From Venturia oleaginea (lineage: Eukaryota > Ascomycota > Dothideomycetes > Venturiales > Venturiaceae), in assembly GCA_013176395.1 (NCBI GenBank), contig JABMLP010000021.1, forward strand, positions 310,001 to 374,000: a DNA stretch of 64,000 nt. The letters are read 5' to 3'. This document shows, one piece after another, positions 43,227 to 53,519 of this stretch. The translations under genes and the position numbers were made by a program. Numbering within the stretch: the stretch's first letter is position 1; every line of letters begins with the position of its first letter. The notes beneath the pieces are model-generated. The model had not been told where the DNA came from. It worked only from the letters and a program-made list of their open reading frames with translations, and searched no databases.

Positions 43227-44318
43227 ATGGTTCGACCACATAAACGTGTGAAGCACGAACATATACCCGAGGAACCTGCACCACGATGTCAATTCCTCGA
43301 GATCCCAATCGAGGTCCGGCTCCTTATTTACGGATACGCCATTGCAGAAACAAACCATATTACAATTTCAGTTGCCGAATTGGAGAAGAACATATTCGAC
43401 GATTCGACTCCTAAAGAGACGGTCGAGGGCATACCCGGACAATTCGTCCCATTGATCAAGAATGGATTCCATCCCAAGATGATGGAGATTGGGAAGGTGG
43501 AAATGATCCCTTTACCAGATTTGCTAGGGACAAGGACATTGACAGGAAGCATGGACTCGGGATACGGAAGTTTCGATACTTCGAGTTCGGTAAGAGGAGG
43601 GAAATTTGGCAGGCCAAACCATCCGGAGGTTCCCTTATTGACAGCAATGTCCCTCTTCCTCACCAACCGCCAAATCCACGAGGAAATGACGGCGCATATT
43701 AAACATCCTACTTCCGAACGCTCGACACTACACGTCAACTACCCCTACGGCATCATCGTGCTCGAAACATTATACCCCTCCCTCCTGCGCTACGCAGAGA
43801 AGATCTGTATCTCAGGTTGGTTCCAGGGAACGGATGATAGACACCCCAACTCATCATCCCCAACACCAAACCCAACCCTCGCAAATCCTCTCGGTATCCA
43901 TCTCCCCCACACCCCCAAAAGTGTCTACGACGTCGCAAACTCCTCTCTCGCCCGCCTAATCCGAACAACCCTTCCCAAAACCGCCCACCCATCCCTTAAA
44001 TCCCTCTCCTTCCGTATCTTCTACCCCCGAGAAGAGGAATACAGCGTCATATGGTCCAGCAACCAATCCCCCATCCCCGTCGCCGTGGAAAACATGTGTG
44101 GCGGTAGAATCGATATGAAAGTTTGCAGGGGCGGTTTGGGAAACGGTGTTGTTATGGATGTGGACCCGATGGTGGATCTGCGGCATTTGACGACTGTGTG
44201 GCGACGGTTTCGGGGGGCAAGGAGTAGGGAACGGGATGCGTGGAGGGTTTTTGGGGATGAGAGGGTTTGGGGGAGGGATTTTCCTTTTGTTGAGGGGGGT
44301 GTTTGGACGCCTGGTTGA
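43227..44318 (+). CDS. 2EXR/F-box-like fungal protein
   Basis: A single exon of 363 aa. Near the N-terminus is the motif FLEIPIEVRLLIYGYA, typical of the fungal 2EXR and F-box-like modules (L-x-L-P-x-E-I-R-x-x-I-Y). It is followed by SLFLTNRQIHEEM, the usual 'are there ancient/other lineages' spacing of these proteins. The N-terminal ten residues are basic. A Ser/Pro-rich loop lies in the middle. Such proteins are numerous in filamentous fungi and are often of unknown function. The upstream frame is open to 43089, but the ATG at 43227 has the best context (ACAATGG). Confidence 0.75.
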   Translation: MVRPHKRVKHEHIPEEPAPRCQFLEIPIEVRLLIYGYAIAETNHITISVAELEKNIFDDSTPKETVEGIPGQFVPLIKNGFHPKMMEIGKVEMIPLPDLLGTRTLTGSMDSGYGSFDTSSSVRGGKFGRPNHPEVPLLTAMSLFLTNRQIHEEMTAHIKHPTSERSTLHVNYPYGIIVLETLYPSLLRYAEKICISGWFQGTDDRHPNSSSPTPNPTLANPLGIHLPHTPKSVYDVANSSLARLIRTTLPKTAHPSLKSLSFRIFYPREEEYSVIWSSNQSPIPVAVENMCGGRIDMKVCRGGLGNGVVMDVDPMVDLRHLTTVWRRFRGARSRERDAWRVFGDERVWGRDFPFVEGGVWTPG

Positions 44319-44370
44319 TGAGTGGATATGATTGATACATGCATATACATCCGGTTTTGGATAATGGGCA

Positions 44371-44373
<3 letters not shown>

Positions 44374-44403
<30 letters not shown>

Positions 44404-44441
44404 TCTGGTCTGGTCTGGTCTGGTCTGGTATGGTATGGTAT
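44374..44441. repeat. Pentanucleotide microsatellite (TGGTC)n
   Basis: About 13 units: ten perfect TGGTC units followed by TGGTA variants. It lies just after the 2EXR stop, in its likely 3' UTR. Confidence 0.95.
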
Positions 44442-44738
44442 GAGTTGTATGTATGAATTGTACTATGTCAATCCCACACACAATTTCCATTACCCCAAAT
44501 CCCAATGAATCTATCATCTTCTGCTTTCCCATGCGCTCTGACCCCTTTCCTTTCTATCAAGTAGCAGATCTTTTCGCCATCCCTCCCGCCTGATTACTCC
44601 CTGTCCGATCTTGGCATGATCAAACCATCGTGTCTGTTTTAACTCCCAGACAGGAACATACATTCTTCGCCCCGTCCGTGACTTTTGGTATTTCCTCTGG
44701 TTTACAGTTTTTCGATGCGCAGAGGATGGCTGTATTCT

Positions 44739-44774
<36 letters not shown>
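44739..44774. repeat. Trinucleotide microsatellite (ATC)n
   Basis: About eleven perfect ATC units. It lies downstream of the CFEM-like gene in the convergent intergenic region. Confidence 0.95.
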
Positions 44775-44874
44775 GTCAACATAAACATCCACCCCATTCA
44801 AACGAACAAGAACAAGAACGAACAGTTTTCCAAGGAAGGGAAGGTTGAACTCGGTGACGTAATCTTTCATCCTT

Positions 44875-45268
44875 CTAGCGCGGCAAATTGGAAACAGGAC
44901 AGAGCTGGAAAGGGAAAGGAAATGGAAAGGAAAAGAGAAGATGGGCATACCTCATATCTCGGCGTCGCAGCACAATAACATGAGAAATCTTTGTGGGCAC
45001 AGTTTATAGGCGGTGCGTCGGCGGCTTTTTCGATGCAGAGTTTCTGGGGTGGGTGTTAGATGGGGTCTAGACTCGAGAGTCGAGACTCGGAGTGAGTGTA
45101 TGTAAGTATATATATGTCTACTGAAGGAGGGAGGAAGGTGGGTTGACTTTGATAGGGATGAAGGAGACTTACACCGCATTCTGGCATCATGTTCGCGACT
45201 TTGATACAATCGGGTGTTTGGGCGGAGATTGTGGTGAGTAGTGTTGCGATGAGGAGGGGGAATTGCAT
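44875..45268 (-). CDS. Small secreted CFEM-like protein
   Basis: Exons 45268-45173 and 45043-44951 are well supported (phase 0, GTAAGT donor, CCCCAG acceptor). A third short exon to 44875 is a guess. The signal peptide is MQFPLLIATLLTTISA. The mature part reads PDCIKVANMMPECGKLCIEKAA, then NCAHKDFSCYC, which follows the first six cysteines of the CFEM domain, including its CxC. The expected last two cysteines are not clearly located; the modelled third exon supplies one (LCPVSNLPR and stop). CFEM proteins act in haem uptake, adhesion or as effectors. About 72 aa as modelled, so it may continue differently. Confidence 0.6.
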
Positions 45269-46547
45269 TTTGGCGGATGAACGATTGGGGTGGGCGAGGA
45301 TTAGGGTGGTGGGAGTAAGGACAAATGGTTGAGAAAAGAAGGCAATGATGCTATGTATGTCGGATGTACTAGTTGTTGTAAGATGTTGGAGTTGGAGTTG
45401 GAGAAACTTGATATTGATATTGATATTGATATTAATATTGGTCTTGGTCTTGGTCTTGGTTATATCGGGTTTTTTATGATCAGCGCAGCCAGGTTCCTTA
45501 TATGCCATTTGCGATGGGAGATCATGACGAGGCAAATACTATAAAAAAGGAGTTCGCAATACTAGCCATGTAGAGTGTGGATTTCACACGCTTTTGGACT
45601 GATTATCAATCGTGAGGACATAGAAACGCTTTTTTGAAATTTGGGTATCGTTGGTGGTAATTCCTCCTCGCAGTGAATAATCAGGCCACTCTTCGCCAAC
45701 TAATCGCATCAAATAGTCGTTAATACGAGGTTTCACAGCTGGTAAAGTGTTCTAAATCACCTGACTATTCATCGGATCTTGATACGCGCGAGCTCGTTAG
45801 AAGAGGCGCGGAAAGCCAAATAGTTCGTATTATTGAGGATAGCGAACAGAGCCGAGTCTGCCAGGCTGTGGGTCGTGTAGATGGTCGTGGCCAGCTTTCC
45901 CCCCAGGCAATATGAGTGAATAGATTGATAGTGTTGCAATTGAGTTCAGTAATATCGAGCCGACCAGATTTGAGACAGCCGAGCAAGCCGACCGATATAC
46001 ACAGCTCTTGTGCTGGCAGGGGCCAAATTGCGCGTTGCGAAGGCTGAGAGAATGATGCTGTGGAATACTCTTCATGGCAGGATTCGATTAATGGAATGCC
46101 TGATGTTGTTGAAGGGCTCAAGGTCTCCCACTCATAATTGAGGAGATAAAATTGGTGCCTGGAGATCCTTGGTGGTTCGTGCACTCGAGGGGGACCTGAA
46201 TTCAGAGCTCATCGCCTCGGGAAATGGAGGTCGTTCATTGCTCAAATGCCTACAAATGAATATTTATTGTGCCGTACTGTGGGACCGGCAACTAGAAAGT
46301 CAATCCAGTCGAGCTTTGGCCATGTCCTAGAGGATGTGTAGAATGTTGAAAGGAAGGGAAACTGGAGTGAGTAACCAATATCTTGTCAATTGTGTTCAAC
46401 CACCTTTTGTCTCCTCTTCTCCCGCCGTGTGTCCCGTGTTCCATATCTGTACATATAGTTCTGTAGATGCCCATCGTAACATCCAGAAAATGACCACAAG
46501 AACTCCAGATGACCATCTAATATGCAACACACAGGTAAGACAGAAAA
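45269..46547. other. Gene-free region with AT/TTGATA repeats
   Basis: About 1.3 kb. A short TTGATA-type repeat lies at 45410-45440 and a TCTTGG repeat at 45440-45460, in the CFEM-like gene's upstream region. A minus-strand ORF of 139 codons at 45765-46184 has no recognised family and is left unannotated. Confidence 0.45.
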
Positions 46548-48174
46548 TTATGTAACAGGCACAGGTTGCCCTCTAACATCATTACTCGACCAAGTATCCT
46601 GCGCTTTTGTTCCAGGCGGTAACCAACCATTGCTCGTCCCTCCCGGACCAGCAGCATCATGTCGCTTCTCCTCACCTGCATCGAAAGCCGGGCTGTGCGA
46701 CAAGCCCGCAGAACTATGTTCAAACACAGGGCTTTCGAACGGTTTCTCATGCAATGGCAGAAGCGGCGTTGTATGCATCTGCAACAATCTTGCCTTTCTT
46801 TCTGCCTTGCTTGCATCGCTTGTGCGATCATAGAGATATAGCCCGAGGAATGTAAGGGCTATGCCTATGCCTTGAACACCCGTTACCTGATTTCCGAACC
46901 AGACGATTGCGAAAAGAATGACGAAAACTCTTTTTATAAGAGAGGCGACGGAGTAGGTCACCGGAGAGACCATCGATAGGAGGGTGAATGCGACAAGGGA
47001 TTGGGCGAAGTGGAAGGTGCCGTTGAAAACGTATTCGAGAGCTAGACGGCCATGGTCGAAGGTACCTGGCTTGCCAGCGAGGTCAATTGAGGCGTCGTGA
47101 AGGAAGTCGCCAATAATTGTGAAGCCCTCGGACCAGAGCCAGATGGGAGCTGTTACACAAAAGGCAAGGGCGCTGGAGTAACATAAGAGATTGAGCTTGT
47201 CAGGTTTATTAGCTTTCATCTGACCACTGTCATGTTCGGCTGCAGCTGCATCGTTGAACATCTGCTTGCTGACAATGTTTTGGGTCACGAAAAGCATGGC
47301 GCTACAAAGCGCAGAGAACAGGCCGAGGAAGTTCGTACTGAGTTGCGTGGAGCAGGCGAGAATGACGCCCGCGGTCAACGGGACGAGAGACAGGTAGGTA
47401 GCGTATGAATGGCGGGTTTTGAGGAAGACACGATAGGCGAAGACGGTAAAGAGAGGCGACAGACCCTTGATGGTGTGAACGAGGGATACAGGTATACGAG
47501 ACATGGCGTCTGAGGTGAGGATATGTCCGCCAATCATGAAGCCGGTCAACGGGAGAGTGGTCCGAATGAGCGCTCTACTCGGCGGTCGTATGCCATTTCT
47601 TAGGGCTGGGATATGGTCTTTCAAGCTTGGATATATCCTCGACAACCAGCTGAGGAATAGACACCACGATGTGACGAAGGCAAATTGTATGATGGTGAGT
47701 GTGACCGGTTTCGGAAAGGATTTGAGAATCTGGCCTGCCGAAGTGTTGGCCAGCATAGAAGTGCCATACCAGACGCTGCATAGTATCTAGAGAGCTGTCA
47801 GCTTATAGTCCTCAAAGCGCACAACTTCCAGCACCTACCACCAACTTGGGCGATACTGGCGCCTTCAGAGCGTCAGCTATTTCGTGTGCATTCTGCGTGA
47901 CACTCCCACTCCTCGTCCGTATTGTCCTGATAGCCTCGCCTAAGCTCTTTTGTCTTCCGTGTCGCGAGGGTCCTGCGTGGGAATGCAATGGTGCTCCATT
48001 GGATCGCTGGGCCCTACTATTCCGCCGTGGTTGCCACCTGTCTCCATCCACAGATATCCTCACTTCGCGCGCTGGGGAGTTGTTGCGATATGCCGACTCG
48101 TCGTAGGGGGAGTGTGCTGCATCCGGTGCAAATGCCGGAAATTTCTCTGGCGCGTTTTCCATGTTCGTGTGCAC
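46548..48174 (-). CDS. SLY41: SLY41-like triose-phosphate-type transporter
   Basis: Exons 48174-47839 and 47786-46548 give 524 aa (520 if the fifth codon, also ATG, is used). The hydrophilic N-terminal ~110 residues precede about ten membrane segments of the TPT/EamA fold (ILCSVWYGTSMLANTSAG, GFMIGGHILTSDAMSRIPV, HTIKGLSPLFTVFAYRVFL, SPVTYSVASLIKRVFVILFA). A long cytosolic C-terminal tail follows. Yeast Sly41 is an ER/Golgi membrane protein found as a suppressor of Ypt1 loss. The KR in SLIKRVFVI is the conserved substrate-site pair of the family. The substrate is unknown. Confidence 0.88.
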
Positions 48175-48852
48175 AGTATGCCGGGGCTTGGGAGATCAGT
48201 GTTATAGCGTTTTCTTGTGCTGATCCATTGGCGACGTGGAATGGTGCGTAATCTGGCGGAAAGGAGGTGGACGTATTGGGGTTTGTACGCGGTATAGCCC
48301 CGGAGGTGCGACGGTAGTACAGGGAGAACAGGGCTCCAGGTTTGAAGCGGTGGGCACAAAGAAATGCAGTCGGTCACGAAGTCAGGGCGACCTGGTTGGG
48401 AGTGATTCTCAACTGTCGCCTTGTACGGGGAAGCCGAACTTTGACTGATGGACAAGACAGGGTGTAAAGCCACGCAGAACCTTAGCACGGCGGGATGATA
48501 TGATAACGGCCCACGCTATTGATAGATTGCTCCACTATACAGCTACAGCTTCAGCTACAAACTACAATTACAACCACAACCACAACCACAACCACAACTA
48601 CAACTACAACTACAACTACAACTACAACTACAACTACAACTACAACTACAACTACATCTACAACTACAACTACATCGATAACTACAACTACATCTACAAC
48701 TAAAACTACATCTACAACTACAACCTACATCTACATCTACAATAACAATCATACTGAATGTCACGGCCCTAGGTATCTTGATGCTCAGGACCGTTGTGGC
48801 TCGAATTCGCTGCATGCTCTCCTGAGTAAGCTCTCCAAGATCCACACAAAAC
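48175..48852. other. Divergent promoter region with a long repeat
   Basis: About 680 bases between divergent genes, containing the SLY41 leader and a long CTA/CAA repeat (listed separately). ORFs across it encode poly-Thr or Asn/Tyr repeats and are artefacts. Confidence 0.6.
48555..48741. repeat. CTACAA/CCACAA short tandem repeat
   Basis: Nearly 190 bases of ACA-based hexanucleotide-like repeats (CAACTA and CAACCA units) with interruptions. It lies 110 bases upstream of the hydrolase ATG. Confidence 0.95.
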
Positions 48853-51800
48853 ATGCTCTTTTCCCGGACCTTTGCTCTGGGCCTGCTCGACGTCTTCTCA
48901 AAGGATTCACCTCGGCCATCTCCTCAGTACACCATCAACATGCAGGCTCCTGTCATTTCCTTCTCCAATACCTGGTCCGTACTCGGTCCTTTCCAGATAG
49001 GCACCAGAGGTCTTTCATCCCAACTTTGATCCTTCTGATGTCCCCAGGCTGATTCCAGGACAGAAGCTGCGTGGGGAGCAGACCCTCTCGAGTACCACGG
49101 AGGATTCCCAAGTCTTCAGCCAAAGGATGCAACCGTCTTCAAAAGCTCCCTGACCACCAACGGAACCGTCACGTGGACGGATTTGAAGTCAAAGTCTCAA
49201 GAAAGTGGCCCGTCAGGGGCCACAGCTTCCCTTACTGTTGGCTTTTCCAACGTCGATTGGAGTTTCTTGCAATCAGTGTATGGATGGACTGCATTGCAAT
49301 GGCAAGCCTGGATCCGAGGAGAAATGTTCGTGACTGGAGATGCAACCCAGACTGTGACCCTGTACACGGATGGCATTCTGGAATATGCTGTTGATGGTGT
49401 CAGAATTTTTGGAGGTGATTTCTATTCCTTCCGAAAAGCGCCCTTGGTTTTACACCTAAAGCCAGGAAAGCATGTTATCGATCTCCGCCTTGCCCGAGAC
49501 GTTCGAGCGTTTGGAGGAGTCGGTGCTCCAACCATCGATGCCAATTTAGAAGCCAGAGTCGTGCCGTCTGATCTTAAAATACCCGGCGGCGAAAGTCGGG
49601 TCATTCCAAATGACCTGGAGGTTGCGGGTAATTTGGCCTTAGTATCAGATGTTGTTGGTGGCCGCTTGGCTAGTCCTCATGGCACTGTCGCTATTCGAAA
49701 TAATGGCACCAGCTGGGTTGAAGTATTTGCGATTGCAGATACAGAAGCAAGTGTGAGTCAAGAAAATGGCACAAAGAAGTCTGTAAAAAAGGACAAGATT
49801 TCTCCCACCTCCAACTTGATCTTAGTCTTGAAGTCGAAACCGAGTCTTTGAACTCCTGGCATTTCTCTTCTGAAATTGTCAAACATAGAGAGCCATCTAT
49901 TTCGACATGGTGACCCAAAACTAGAGGTTGATATTACGGGCGAAACTTTCCTGATCCGCCTCTCCTCATCACAACCTACGGAAATTGGACTTCGCTGACA
50001 ATGTACAGAACTTTACCATTAGCCTACATTCTGCAGGCGGAGCCACGAAGAGGATCGCCCCGGGACAAACAAGGCCCATCGTCTTTCACCTGGGCATTAA
50101 CGGCAACGACACCACGGGTATCATACCGGAGAAGCAGGTAGTTCTCCTTTACAGGACCTCTGGTCAAGAGGGGACCGAGCGACAACTTCCGTTCATCATC
50201 AAGCTTCACAGTCGTTCCACCCATGAGCCGCACAAGGTCACCCACCTCCACCGAGGCGGCATAGTCTCCTATGCTATGCTCAGGGCACCGGCTAAAAACG
50301 CTACTTGCGGAGCAAACGATGCTACTTCCGCTCCAGTCCTGCTACAACTCCATGGCTCCGGCGCGGATGCTGATAATGACATGGTGGCGCATGCTTTGGA
50401 TTCTGTCTCTGACATCTGCGCCTGGGTTTTGTTTCCCACCGGTGTCACTTCATGGTGTGCAGATGACTGGCATAGTTGGGGATTTGCTGACGTCGAAGAT
50501 GCTGTCAACGCCATCCCAGATTGGATCGAGGCAACAGGTTGGAAGGGCATTGGTGCGAATACTGAAAAATGGTTCGTTAGTGGACATTCGAACGGAGGGC
50601 AAGGTACGTGGTATACTTTGCTTCACCATCCGGACAAAGTCTTCGCTGCAGCACCAGTGTCCGGTTATCTCTCAATACACACCTATGTCCCATATCATTT
50701 CTGGAAGCCAGCGGACCCGAGACGGCTTGCAGTTATCGAAGCTTCTGCGAACAGCTATCGCCACGAACTATTAGCCAGTAATTCCAATGGCATACCGATA
50801 TATCAACAGCACGGGAGTGCCGACGACAATGTCCCAGCCTACCACTCACGGCAAATGAGCCAGCTCATTGAAGAGACAGGATGGTCATCCAATTACTCGG
50901 AGCTCAGTGGGAAGGGTCATTGGTTTGAAACTGTCATGACCACTGATGGACTCCAAAAGTTCTACCGCGATCAATTGAGCTTCTCTAAGCCAGTGGAGAA
51001 AGCTCTCTCGGAGTTCGAACTGGTCGTTGCAAACCCTGGTGACACAGGGAGCAAGAATGGGGTCGAAATCTTGTATCTCCTAGATCCTGGACAACTTGGC
51101 AAGATACAGGTCTCCTTTGAGTCCTCTCGCAGCGATGTACTGATCCGAACATGGAATGTTCTTGCTTTTGAATACCAAAATCTTAACTATACGGGCCTGA
51201 AAATAGACGGACAAGAGACGGGGATTTCAGAAGCTGGAAAGAGGACTGGAAAGAAAGTACGATTCTACAAAAGTGAAGACGGACTTTGGACAAACAAAGT
51301 GAGTCGTTACAGTAAGAAAACCTTGAGATCAAACATACTGACAGAAAGCAGTCCCCAGAATATACTCTGCGAGCCCGTCATCAGCTTGGAGGCGCAGATG
51401 CCATTCTTCGCTCTAAAGGACATTTTCGGATTGTGTACCACGGACCTGAAACATTTCCCATCGCATTGCAAATTTCTAGGAACCTTTACCAATACTTCTC
51501 TGCCGACTCGGAGCTCGTTGATGGCCAGCGGCAATCGCCCAAGGAGGACTTCGCTGGCAACACCATCACCATCGCGACTGGATCAAATCTGCCTCCTTAT
51601 CGGCTCCGAGACTTTCCGATTCAAATCACCAATGACTCACAAGTGCTTGTTCGTGCTCCGGGTCACGTCTCAATGTCAAAGCGATCGAACCATAATGAAG
51701 TAGGCGCTGTGTTTTTGCGGCCAGTGCGAAGTGAGGCTCTGGAGCAGGTGGTTTGGGGTTCGACTATCGAAGATTTGGCCTGGGCATCGCGTTTGACCCC

Positions 51801-51933
51801 CTTTATGACCGGTATAGGACAACCAGATTTCGTGATATTGAGACGTGAGAGTAGATGGAAAGGTGTTGAAGGCACATCTCTTGGGTTCTTTGATGCTGGG
51901 TGGGAGATTTCGCAGTCATCGGTTCTAGGCTGA
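48853..51933 (+). CDS. Large predicted serine hydrolase (alpha/beta fold)
   Basis: Modelled exons 48853-49009, 49064-49752, 50009-51298 and 51352-51933 give 905 aa. An N-terminal beta-rich part (TWSVLGPFQIGTR, ASWGADPLEYHGGF, GVRIFGGDFYSFRKAPLVLH) precedes an alpha/beta-hydrolase: LQLHGSGADADND as oxyanion region, GHSNGGQGTW as nucleophile elbow (Ser near residue 474), HGSADDNVP for the Asp and GKGHWFE for the His. It resembles fungal secreted peptidase or esterase-like proteins with this two-part layout. The N-terminus is not a clear signal peptide. The third exon's start (254-nt intron before it) is uncertain; part of that region may be coding. Confidence 0.65.
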
Positions 51934-52185
51934 ACCTGGGAACAGACCTCACTTGGGAATCAGATCGAGCACAACACAACAAAGCAAATTTTGCTCATGA
52001 GACCAAGTGGGCCCTTTTAGATATCGGAGCCATTTCCGCACAGTGTTATAAGGTCGTTGCCTTGTCTCTCTTTCACACTTTCGCCTCAACACAAGCAATT
52101 CTTGACGTTTGGTCCGTGGTTTGACCTTGATCGGGCGTCTTGCACTCATGACACACTCTACCCTGCTCACACACACTCTCTCTCT

Positions 52186-52186
<1 letters not shown>

Positions 52187-52220
<34 letters not shown>
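52187..52220. repeat. Dinucleotide microsatellite (CA)n
   Basis: Seventeen or so CA units, preceded by a TCTCTC run. Confidence 0.95.
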
Positions 52221-52224
<4 letters not shown>

Positions 52225-52249
52225 CTTCTCGAAGACTTCGCTTCTTGCC

Positions 52250-52510
52250 ATGATCAAGCCAAAGCGTTTCGAGACAATGCCACAGGTTAGTACTTCATCC
52301 CACTTCCCTCCAGGTCCAAGATCCGGCAGCGGCAGTCGATTTGAGAGAAGCACTACGAACGGAACCCATACGACCGATACACAGGAGCTGGTCCCAGTGC
52401 CAGGCCCAGAGGTAGAAGAGGAGGAACTTGGTTCAATGGGTTCATCTGGCTTGGACGGATTCTCCGACAGACGAACAGATGGGAGCAAAGGTACGCTAAT
52501 TTCCCCATAA
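52250..52510 (+). CDS. Uncertain ORF, possible 5' exon
   Basis: 86 codons from an ATG at 52250: Ser/Gly/Pro-rich, then an acidic segment (PGPEVEEEELGSMG). A good donor (GTACGC at 52491) and several acceptors downstream exist, but no pairing joins it in frame to the gene at 52622. One pairing (acceptor at 52570) gives a short independent protein ending after about 90 residues. No family recognised. Confidence 0.25.
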   Translation: MIKPKRFETMPQVSTSSHFPPGPRSGSGSRFERSTTNGTHTTDTQELVPVPGPEVEEEELGSMGSSGLDGFSDRRTDGSKGTLISP

Positions 52511-52621
52511 CTGACATACCTGCCTTCGTTTTACGCTATCTCAATTCCGGATCGATGTCGCAAAGGTTAGGCCAATCTATTTCTCAGAACGCGCCAAAAA
52601 TTTAGCGATATTGATCGTGAG

Positions 52622-53240
52622 ATGAAGCAGCTTTACGAGGTTCAGCGGTGCGTCTTCAGCCATACACTAACCCCTTATGCAGACGATGACTCCTGGAGTA
52701 TTGGCTCAGTCTGTCCTCGAGGTGCTCGTCACGGTGGTCTTGGCAGGATGCATCTATTCGCGGAGACTCGCCGGTTGTTCAAAGATGACCCTGAGAAGTA
52801 TATTGGAATGCATCCGGATGATGCACGCCATGAACTGGGTATCACATTGAATCAATTGGTCGAGCTCATTAATGCAGAGGAGGATATTTTCCCCAACCCT
52901 CGCCGCAAGTTCTCCGAGAAGGAGAAGAAACAGGGACGTCCAGGTTCCTATCGTGAACGCGTCACTCAGGCTAGAGCACCAGCCACATCTAGCATGCCTC
53001 CTCCGTTCAATATCAACTTTCCACGAGGAGTTGACCTTAAAAAGCCCGTTGGGTCGCGAAGCGGTGTTGCCCCAGTCGGCATGAAAATCGGCCAGAATGG
53101 TAGAACTCCAAAGGTGAGTGACCCGGCCACGGCTGCTCACTTCTGCGCTCTTTTTTTTTTTTTTTTGTCACGATGGAGATTTTCTGCAGGACAATATCAC
53201 AACTGTTCAAGAGCCGAAAGAATTACATCATCTTGTGTGA
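52622..53240 (+). CDS. Hypothetical protein
   Basis: Exons 52622-53113 and 53190-53240 join in phase 0 across an intron containing a long T run, giving 180 aa. The middle looks like a helical domain (HLFAETRRLFKDDPEKYIG, ARHELGITLNQLVELINAEE), followed by a basic Lys/Arg-rich and Gly/Pro-rich part. The last 16 residues come from the small second exon. No known family is recognised. The true start may lie further upstream, since the frame is open back to a TAG at 52568-52570. Confidence 0.5.
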
Positions 53241-53519
53241 TTTTGGCCACACAACCAAAATTAGCGATCTGAGGTTCTTTTGTGCCACCTTGACCTTCCA
53301 ACATCACCACCAACGCGGCTTCCCACATTCCTTCATCATTCGTTCCTGCCATCTACCCCTCCTTTTGTATCTCTCTTCTGGCATCATCTTCTTCCGCTCG
53401 ACAACCAACACACCACCACCGATTACTTTGCACACGCTGTCGTTCTGGAGAATCTGAAGTGTTTTGCATATTTTAATCTGACGCCGCCGCAGCCCGTACA
53501 GAAGATCTCACCAAAGGAC

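Larger units (their letters stand above)
44319..44874. other. Repeat-bearing intergenic region
   Basis: 556 bases between convergent genes with two microsatellites listed separately. Translations of the trinucleotide tract give His, Ile or Asp runs that are not genes. Confidence 0.6.
51934..52621. other. Intergenic region with a CA repeat and a weak ORF
   Basis: 688 bases. It holds a CA microsatellite (52187-52220) and an uncertain ORF (52250-52510) listed separately. It may include an unresolved 5' exon of the next gene. Confidence 0.45.

Noticed and set aside
44630..44978. ORFs with His, Ile or Asp runs
   Set aside because: Artefacts of the ATC microsatellite; they overlap the CFEM-like gene's last exon and intron.
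45765..46184. 139-codon minus-strand ORF
   Set aside because: No recognisable family, many Ser/Thr, no splice or start support; could be a remnant.
48500..49052. Overlapping ORFs encoding poly-Thr, Asn/Tyr or Cys/Ser runs
   Set aside because: They are translations of the short tandem repeat at 48555-48741 and have no domain or splice support.
52480..52625. Joining the ORF at 52250-52510 to the gene at 52622
   Set aside because: Every donor/acceptor pair tested breaks frame or meets a stop.
52654..52690. A 35-nt intron (GTGCGT..GCAG) in the gene at 52622
   Set aside because: Too short for a fungal intron, and the region is open in frame without splicing.
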